64,000 nucleotides of DNA from the NCBI RefSeq assembly GCF_018129995.1, contig NZ_JAFCKS010000009.1, forward strand, positions 1-64,000, given 5' to 3'. Source of the DNA: Bradyrhizobium sp. SZCCT0153. Lineage in GTDB: Bacteria; Pseudomonadota; Alphaproteobacteria; Rhizobiales; Xanthobacteraceae. Below the pieces are notes generated by a model. The model did no database searches. It saw only the letters and a list, made by a program, of their open reading frames with translations, and was not told the DNA's origin. This document shows positions 59,051 to 64,000 of this stretch, piece by piece (within the stretch, counting starts at the first letter, position 1; every line of letters starts with the position of its first letter). A program made the translations under genes and the position numbers.

Positions 59051-59296
59051 TGACGGTCCCCTGTGATGTGGCCGCCACGCCCAGTGTGCGGCCCGTCATT
59101 CGTTGGCCGGATTAGTAACCATGGCCAGTTTCCGGACGTCTTCGCCGGCACGGGAAATGGTTTCGTTCGCGCGTCCTTTGTTTCGTGGCCGCCCTCAGGA
59201 CGAAACAATTCGCGGAATCCGACATGGTTTTGCGGAAATAACGCCGGGGAACCTGCCCGGCTTGCCGGGCCGGGCCGGGCGCGGTAGGAGGGAGCT

Positions 59297-59794
59297 ATGC
59301 CGCGCATCGCCTTCTATCCCGGTTCCTTCGACCCCATCACCAACGGCCATCTGGACGTGGTCCGGCACAGCGTGTCCCTGTGCGACAGGCTCGTTGTCGC
59401 GATCGGGGTCCATCCCGGCAAGAAGCCGCTGTTCTCGACCGAGGAGCGGCTGAAGATGCTCGAGGACGTCTGCGGGCCGGTCGCAGTGCAGGCCGGCTGC
59501 GTGCTCGAGACTGTGACGTTCGACGATCTGTCGGTGACGGCCGCGCGCAAGCATGGCGCGACCATCATGATTCGCGGCCTGCGCGACGGTACCGACCTCG
59601 ACTACGAGATGCAGCTTGCCGGAATGAACGAGGCCATGGCGCCGGAGGTGCACACGGTGTTTCTGCCGGCCTCTCCCATGGTCCGCCCGATCACCGCCAC
59701 TTTGGTGCGCCAGATCGCGGGCATGGGCGGAGATGTTTCGACCTTCGTGCCGCCGCTCGTAGCAAGTCTGCTCAAGGCCAAATTCGCCGGATAA
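59297..59794 (+). CDS. coaD: Phosphopantetheine adenylyltransferase
   Basis: CoaD makes dephospho-CoA from 4'-phosphopantetheine and ATP, the penultimate step of CoA synthesis. The 165-residue protein has the nucleotidyl-transferase motif [16 protein letters not shown] (T15/H18) and [20 protein letters not shown]. The E. coli ISSSLVKE motif reads ITATLVRQI here, as is usual in Alphaproteobacteria to my knowledge. GTAGGAGGGAGC precedes the ATG. It heads a co-directional group with two cyclophilin genes and queA. Confidence 0.96.
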   Translation: MPRIAFYPGSFDPITNGHLDVVRHSVSLCDRLVVAIGVHPGKKPLFSTEERLKMLEDVCGPVAVQAGCVLETVTFDDLSVTAARKHGATIMIRGLRDGTDLDYEMQLAGMNEAMAPEVHTVFLPASPMVRPITATLVRQIAGMGGDVSTFVPPLVASLLKAKFAG

Positions 59795-59831
59795 CGGCGC
59801 ACTTCTTCATCTCACCTGATCCGGAGTTTTC

Positions 59832-60407
59832 ATGATCCGTCGTCTCGCAATTCTTGCCACGATCGTTGCCGCGCTCGTCAGCGCGGTCCCGGCGGTGGCG
59901 CAGCAACTACCGGCGAACCTCGACAAGGCCAACGCGCTCGTCATCGACACCACCAAGGGCCGCATCGTCATAAAGCTGAGGACCGACCTGGCGCCGCAGC
60001 ATGCGGAGCGCCTCAAGCAGCTCGCGCGCGAGGGCTATTACAACAACGTGCCGTTCCACCGCGTCATGGACGGCTTCATGGCGCAGACCGGCGACGGCCA
60101 GAACTTCAACGGCACCGGCGGCTCGAAATACCCGAACCTGAAGCAGGAATTCTCCAAGGTGCATTTTGCGCGCGGCATCGTCGGGATGGCGCGGCGCGGC
60201 GACAGCGTCGACACCGCCAATTCGCAGTTCTTCATCATGTTCGCCGACGGCGGCAGCCTCGACAACCAGTACACAGTGATCGGCGAGGTCGTGCAGGGCA
60301 TGGACGTCGTCGACAAGCTGAAGAAGGCGCCGCCCGGATCGAGCAGCGGCACCGTCACCGATCCCGACAAGATGGTGAAGGTGCAGGTCGCCTCCGACAT
60401 CAAATAG
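59832..60407 (+). CDS. Periplasmic cyclophilin-type peptidyl-prolyl isomerase
   Basis: A 191-residue precursor with signal MIRRLAILATIVAALVSAVP (cleavage near VAQ) and a cyclophilin domain: RIVIKLRTDLAPQHAERLKQ, YYNNVPFHRVMDGFMAQTGD, GIVGMARRGDSVDTANSQFF and NQYTVIGEVVQGMDVVD. These match the catalytic Arg and substrate pocket of PpiA-type enzymes. It catalyses proline isomerisation during envelope protein folding. A cytoplasmic paralogue follows two genes later, separated by a small secreted protein gene. Confidence 0.93.
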   Translation: MIRRLAILATIVAALVSAVPAVAQQLPANLDKANALVIDTTKGRIVIKLRTDLAPQHAERLKQLAREGYYNNVPFHRVMDGFMAQTGDGQNFNGTGGSKYPNLKQEFSKVHFARGIVGMARRGDSVDTANSQFFIMFADGGSLDNQYTVIGEVVQGMDVVDKLKKAPPGSSSGTVTDPDKMVKVQVASDIK

Positions 60408-60416
60408 GAGAGGGCG

Positions 60417-60827
60417 ATGACGCGCTGCGGCGGCAAGCTCCTGCTGATCGCCGCTGCGCTGCTGCTCGGCGCCTGTCCCGCGACTGCCGAGGACGCGCAG
60501 GTCAACACCATCCAGGACATCTTCCGGCATCTGCGCACCTGCTGGAAGCCGCCGCCGCCGGCCAAGGCTCGCCCACTCGACATCACCGTCGTCGTGAGCT
60601 TTAACCGGTCCGGAAACATTCTGGGCCATCCGAGGATTACCTATGAATCCGCGGAGGCCTCCGACGATGACCGGCTGCAATACCGGATCGCAGTGATGGA
60701 GGCGTTGCAACGTTGCACGCCGATGCCATTTACCGATGCGATGGCCGGCGCCGCCGCAGGGCGTCCATTTACGATCCAGTTCCGTAGCCGGAAGACTTCA
60801 CCCCCAACGCAAGAGAGACGAGCATGA
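60417..60827 (+). CDS. Small secreted protein with TolA/TonB-C-like domain
   Basis: A 136-residue precursor with signal MTRCGGKLLLIAAALLLGAC (a lipobox-like GAC suggests a possible lipoprotein). The mature part reads FRHLRTCWKPPPP, then DITVVVSFNRSGNILGHPRI and VMEALQRCTPMPFTDA with GRPFTIQF, a layout that resembles the C-terminal domain of TolA/TonB. There is no membrane anchor helix or long helical linker as in TolA itself. It overlaps the next cyclophilin start by four bases, so the two are translationally coupled. The domain call is from pattern memory. Confidence 0.72.
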   Translation: MTRCGGKLLLIAAALLLGACPATAEDAQVNTIQDIFRHLRTCWKPPPPAKARPLDITVVVSFNRSGNILGHPRITYESAEASDDDRLQYRIAVMEALQRCTPMPFTDAMAGAAAGRPFTIQFRSRKTSPPTQERRA

Positions 60828-61288
60828 GCGCCACCGAAAACACATTGATCCTCGAGACCACGCAGGGCCCCGTCACCATCGAGATGCGGCCTGATCTGGC
60901 GCCCGGCCATGTCGCGCGCATCAAGGAGCTGGTGCGCGAGGGCTTCTACGACGGCATCGTGTTCCACCGCGTCATCGACGGCTTCATGGCGCAGACCGGC
61001 TGCCCGCAGGGCACCGGCACCGGCGGCTCCGGCAAGAAGCTGAAGGCAGAATTCAACAAGGAGCCGCATGTGCGCGGCACCACCTCGATGGCGCGCGCCG
61101 CGAGCCCCGATTCCGGCGACAGCCAGTTCTTCATCTGCTTCGACGACGCCCGCTTCCTCGACAACCAGTACACGGTGTGGGGCAAGGTCACCGAGGGCAT
61201 GGAGAACGTCGACAAGATCAAGCGCGGCGAGCCGGTGCAGAACCCGGACAAGATCGTCAAGGCGCGGATGGCCGCGGACGCGGAATAA
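60824..61288 (+). CDS. Cytoplasmic cyclophilin-type peptidyl-prolyl isomerase
   Basis: A 154-residue protein without a signal peptide, made of one cyclophilin domain: GPVTIEMRPDLAPGHVARIK, FYDGIVFHRVIDGFMAQTGC, TSMARAASPDSGDSQFFICF and NQYTVWGKVTEGMENVDKI. It corresponds to PpiB-type cytoplasmic isomerases. It is coupled to the TolA/TonB-C-like gene and is followed by a palindromic repeat before queA. Confidence 0.93.
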   Translation: MSATENTLILETTQGPVTIEMRPDLAPGHVARIKELVREGFYDGIVFHRVIDGFMAQTGCPQGTGTGGSGKKLKAEFNKEPHVRGTTSMARAASPDSGDSQFFICFDDARFLDNQYTVWGKVTEGMENVDKIKRGEPVQNPDKIVKARMAADAE

Positions 61289-61297
61289 TTGCTCGCC

Positions 61298-61405
61298 CCT
61301 CATCCTGAGGAGCGCGGAACGCGCGTCTCGAAGGATGAAGGCCCCGCTGCTGCAGCTCGGCTTTCATGGTTCGAGGCGGGCTAAGCGCCTCCTCACCTTG
61401 AGGGT
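61298..61405. repeat. Palindromic intergenic repeat with CCTCATCCTGAGG-type ends
   Basis: The left end CCCTCATCCTGAGGAGCGC (61298-61316) is matched by an imperfect inverted right end at about 61386-61405 (GCGCCTCCTCACCTTGAGGG), with GTCTCGAAGGATG and CATGGTTCGAGGCGG as a second inner pair. Repeats with these ends are, as I recall, very common between genes in Bradyrhizobium. It separates the cyclophilin gene from queA. Confidence 0.65.
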
Positions 61406-61430
61406 TTGACTGTGTGGCGCTGAGCCCGAC

Positions 61431-62504
61431 ATGCGCACCGATCTCTTCGATTTCGACCTGCCTGCCGAGCGCATCGCGTTGCGCCCGGCAAGCCCGCGCG
61501 ACTCCGCGAAGATGTTGGTCGTGGAAGGCGGCGCGCTGCGCGATCAAGCGATCGCCGACCTGCCGCACTGGCTCCGCCCCGGCGACCAGCTCGTCGTCAA
61601 CGACACCAAGGTGATCGCGGCGCAATTGAAGGGCCGGCGCATCGGCCGCGAGACCGAGCCGAAGATCGAGGCGACGCTGATCAAGCGCATCGACGGCTCG
61701 CGCTGGCAGGCGCTGGTTAAGCCCGCCAAGAAACTTGCCGCCGGCGATCGCATCCGCTTCGGCAACGAGGGCAAGGTCTGCCTGCTCGGCCATCTCGACG
61801 CCGAGGTCGAGGCCAAGGGCGCCGAGGGCGAGGTGACGCTTGGCTTCTCGTTCCACGGCCCGGCGCTCGACCAGGCGATCGCCGATCTCGGCAGCCCGCC
61901 GCTGCCGCCCTATATCGCCTCCAAGCGCACGCCCGACGATCAGGACCTTGCCGACTACCAGACCATGTTCGCGGCGAACGAGGGCGCCGTTGCCGCGCCG
62001 ACCGCGGGCCTGCATTTCACGCCCGCGCTGGAGCAGGCGCTGCGCGCGCGCGGCGTCGGCCTCAACCGCGTGACGCTGCATGTCGGGGCAGGCACGTTCC
62101 TGCCGGTGAAGGTGGACGATACCGAAGGCCACAAGATGCATGCCGAGTGGGGCACGATCTCGGCCGAAACGGCTGCGAGGCTCAACATCGCGCGAAACAA
62201 CGGCGGCCGCGTCATTGCCGTCGGCACCACGTCGTTGCGGCTGCTTGAAAGCGCCGCGAGCGTGGACGGCACCATCCAGCCGTTTGCGGCCGAGACGTCG
62301 ATCTTCATCACCCCCGGCTATCGCTTCCGCGCCGTCGACGTGCTGATGACCAATTTCCACCTGCCGAAGTCGACGCTGTTCATGCTGGTGTCGGCATTCT
62401 CGGGGCTGGAGACGATGAAGCAGGCGTACGCGCATGCCATCGCGAATGGCTATCGGTTCTACTCGTATGGGGATGCCTGCCTGCTGTTCCGCTCGCAGGA
62501 TTAG
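61431..62504 (+). CDS. queA: S-adenosylmethionine:tRNA ribosyltransferase-isomerase
   Basis: QueA transfers and isomerises the ribose of SAM onto 7-aminomethyl-7-deazaguanine in tRNA, giving epoxyqueuosine. The 357-residue protein starts [20 protein letters not shown] and has the family segments [52 protein letters not shown] and [20 protein letters not shown]. tgt, which often follows, is not next; instead an acyltransferase gene does. Confidence 0.96.
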   Translation: MRTDLFDFDLPAERIALRPASPRDSAKMLVVEGGALRDQAIADLPHWLRPGDQLVVNDTKVIAAQLKGRRIGRETEPKIEATLIKRIDGSRWQALVKPAKKLAAGDRIRFGNEGKVCLLGHLDAEVEAKGAEGEVTLGFSFHGPALDQAIADLGSPPLPPYIASKRTPDDQDLADYQTMFAANEGAVAAPTAGLHFTPALEQALRARGVGLNRVTLHVGAGTFLPVKVDDTEGHKMHAEWGTISAETAARLNIARNNGGRVIAVGTTSLRLLESAASVDGTIQPFAAETSIFITPGYRFRAVDVLMTNFHLPKSTLFMLVSAFSGLETMKQAYAHAIANGYRFYSYGDACLLFRSQD

Positions 62505-62692
62505 CGCCGCGCCGCCAGGTTCGAGGCATGTTTGCTGTTTCGCAAGTAATTGAGCGTATCGTCGTGCCGATTTGATGGACGATCGAGGTGTTCCCGATGC
62601 GGGCGGTTTGCCGGGCGGGGAGGGTTCGCCAGCCGGCGTCGTCGATCAGCTGAGGAACCGCACACTTGCCGAGCCCGGCAACGCCCACCGCA

Positions 62693-63796
62693 ATGGCCCC
62701 GTTCACGGAACGAACATTCGTCGCACTCGACGGGTTGCGGGGTATCGCGGCAATCATGGTCGCCCTGCGGCATGCTCCGTTCCTCTGGGACGTCCCGGCC
62801 GGGTCGACCGGATGGATGAGGAACAGCTATCTGGCTGTCGATCTGTTCTTCGTTCTGTCGGGCTTCGTGCTGGAGCACGCCTATCGAAAACGCTTCCGCC
62901 AGGGGTTGTCGGTCCGGTCTTTCATGCTCGACAGGCTGCAGCGGCTATACCCGTTATACGCTCTGGCGTTCCTCGTCTCCTTGCCTTTCCTCCTCGGGCA
63001 ATTTGCAGATGGCGTGCCGGATCCGGCGCAAATGATCCTCGGCCTCCTTTGCAGCGCGCTGATGCTGCCGACCCCCAATCCCGGTCATCCCGGCGCCGAT
63101 CTCTACCCGTTCAACTTCGCCGCCTGGTCGCTGTTCTTCGAGCTTGCGGCAAACCTGCTGTTCGCGGCCTTCGGACCACGGCTCGAGACGAAAACCCTGA
63201 TCTGGCTCGTCAGCGGCTTCGCGCTTGGCCTTGTGGTCTGCGCCATCACGGGATGGCTCGGGTTCGGCATCGAAGTCGGCAAGCGGGGAGTTCTCGGCGG
63301 TGGACCGACCTGGGAAACCATGGGCGCGGGTGTGATCCGGGTCGGGTTCTCGTTCTTTGCGGGGGTCCTGATCTACCGATTCTATGAAAAGGCCCGATTG
63401 CCGCCGGCGAGTCCCGGAATGGCAATCGGGGCCTTTGCTCTCGTCAGCGTTGTTCTCGCAACGGGTTTTCCCGGAGGTCTCGATCTCGCGTTGAGCCTGC
63501 TCTCCGTCATCGTCGTATTTCCGCTGGCCATCATGATCTGCGCGCGATTTGATCCTCCGAGCGGCGCCTTGACGAATACGATGCAGACCCTCGGACTGCT
63601 GTCCTACGGGATCTATGTCCTGCAGGTCGTGACGTTCCATGTGGTGGAGGTCTGCGCGCAGCATCTCGGGACCCGATCCGCAATCGTCGGGCTTGCCGCA
63701 CTACCGGTTGTCTTGGCGGCGGCGTACGCAGCCACCGTTTTCGTCGACGTTCCAGTCAGGCTTGCGATGAAACAGGCATTGAAGCGGCGCGCGTAG
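62693..63796 (+). CDS. Acyltransferase 3-family membrane protein
   Basis: A 367-residue integral membrane protein with about ten hydrophobic segments. The N-terminal signature FVALDGLRGIAAIMVALRHA includes the proposed catalytic H27 and the following YLAVDLFFVLSGFVLEH region of the OafA/NodX-type family, which O-acylates surface sugars. The substrate is unknown, though exopolysaccharide or O-antigen is likely. The ATG at 62693 is preferred to a TTG at 62666. It stands between queA and the asd 3' end. Confidence 0.88.
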   Translation: MAPFTERTFVALDGLRGIAAIMVALRHAPFLWDVPAGSTGWMRNSYLAVDLFFVLSGFVLEHAYRKRFRQGLSVRSFMLDRLQRLYPLYALAFLVSLPFLLGQFADGVPDPAQMILGLLCSALMLPTPNPGHPGADLYPFNFAAWSLFFELAANLLFAAFGPRLETKTLIWLVSGFALGLVVCAITGWLGFGIEVGKRGVLGGGPTWETMGAGVIRVGFSFFAGVLIYRFYEKARLPPASPGMAIGAFALVSVVLATGFPGGLDLALSLLSVIVVFPLAIMICARFDPPSGALTNTMQTLGLLSYGIYVLQVVTFHVVEVCAQHLGTRSAIVGLAALPVVLAAAYAATVFVDVPVRLAMKQALKRRA

Positions 63797-63835
63797 GACA
63801 GGCGGACGCTTGGCGCCGCCTGTCCGCTGGTCAAC

Positions 63836-64000
63836 TCACGCCATCACGCGCTGCGGCAAGAGTTCGGCGATCTGCACCGCGTTCAGCGCCGCGCCCTTGA
63901 GCAACTGATCCGCCGCCACGAACATCGAGATCGAATGACCCGAGGGATCGCTGAGATCCTTGCGGATGCGGCCGACCAAAACGTCGTCCTGGCCCGAGGC
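63836..64000 (-). CDS. asd: Aspartate-semialdehyde dehydrogenase, C-terminal end (cut by window edge)
   Basis: Only the last 54 residues are visible. They read [20 protein letters not shown] then [20 protein letters not shown] and end LLPQRVMA. The segment with GRIRxD and the [15 protein letters not shown] stretch is the hallmark C-terminus of Asd, which reduces aspartyl phosphate to aspartate semialdehyde for lysine, threonine, methionine and cell-wall diaminopimelate. The start lies beyond the right edge. Confidence 0.93.
   Translation of the reverse strand, partial: ASGQDDVLVGRIRKDLSDPSGHSISMFVAADQLLKGAALNAVQIAELLPQRVMA

Noticed and set aside
62505-62692. Possible coding fragment upstream of the acyltransferase
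   Set aside because: A minus-strand reading looks protein-like for about 45 residues, but it has no start, no recognisable family and runs into queA; I could not support a gene or a named remnant.

Overview
The window is GC-rich alphaproteobacterial chromosome, most probably Bradyrhizobium or a very close relative. This rests on an ExoR homologue, Rhizobiales-type gene order (dgt-argS-SPOR-nagZ-scpAB-tatABC-serS-surE and yajC-secDF), TrmFO, Omp25/RopB-type porins, GAAC-N7-GAAC SOS boxes, and short palindromic intergenic repeats of a kind I recall from Bradyrhizobium. The genus is an inference from memory of such sequences, not from a search. I see no rRNA, tRNA, CRISPR array, insertion sequence or prophage; this is mostly core chromosome with a looser, more accessory stretch at about 33.7-46.7 kb.

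Layout. 0-0.64 kb: non-coding, with a structured repeat. 0.64-6.8 kb: ilvD overlapped by exoR, then xthA, a hybrid histidine kinase and erpA. 7-17.7 kb: a long co-directional run of dgt, argS, a SPOR-domain protein, nagZ, scpA, scpB, tatA, tatB, tatC and serS. 17.8-21.8 kb: a small conserved protein, surE, an antisense single-domain response regulator, pcm and a degenerate LytM/LysM lipoprotein of NlpD type, which recalls the surE-pcm-nlpD order of enterobacteria but without rpoS nearby. 21.9-28.8 kb: a DUF815 ATPase facing yajC-secD-secF, followed by homologues of the mitochondrial complex I assembly factors NDUFAF3 and NDUFAF6, then threonine dehydratase. 28.8-33.9 kb (minus strand): class V aminotransferase, GFA protein, CAP-domain protein, an unusual kinase/AMP-binding-C fusion, trmFO and a DUF1127 micro-protein.

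33.9-46.7 kb: an AT-richer gap with palindromes, small secreted proteins, a lytic transglycosylase, DUF2189 and DUF3597 proteins, two paralogous small GNATs around an SPW-repeat membrane protein, an acyl-CoA synthetase with a DUF296 protein, a frameshifted DUF1217 (flagellar-type) remnant, an MxaD-like/YVTN-propeller pair without its dehydrogenase, a nucleoside hydrolase, a HAD phosphatase and a DinB-like protein. 46.7-56.7 kb: uvrA and ssb, each with a perfect SOS box, around two porins, then a DUF2306 protein and gyrA. 56.7-64 kb: kup, coaD, two cyclophilins around a TolA/TonB-C-like secreted protein, queA, an acyltransferase and the 3' end of asd, cut by the window edge.

Taken together the region supplies envelope functions (Tat and Sec export, peptidoglycan turnover and amidase control, porins), DNA maintenance (uvrA, ssb, gyrA, xthA, scpAB, dgt) and protein or amino-acid metabolism. 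The least ordinary items are the kinase/AMP-binding-C fusion, the NDUFAF3-NDUFAF6 pair behind secDF, the FAT-GUY-type response regulator, the orphan MxaD/propeller pair and the DUF1217 fossil.
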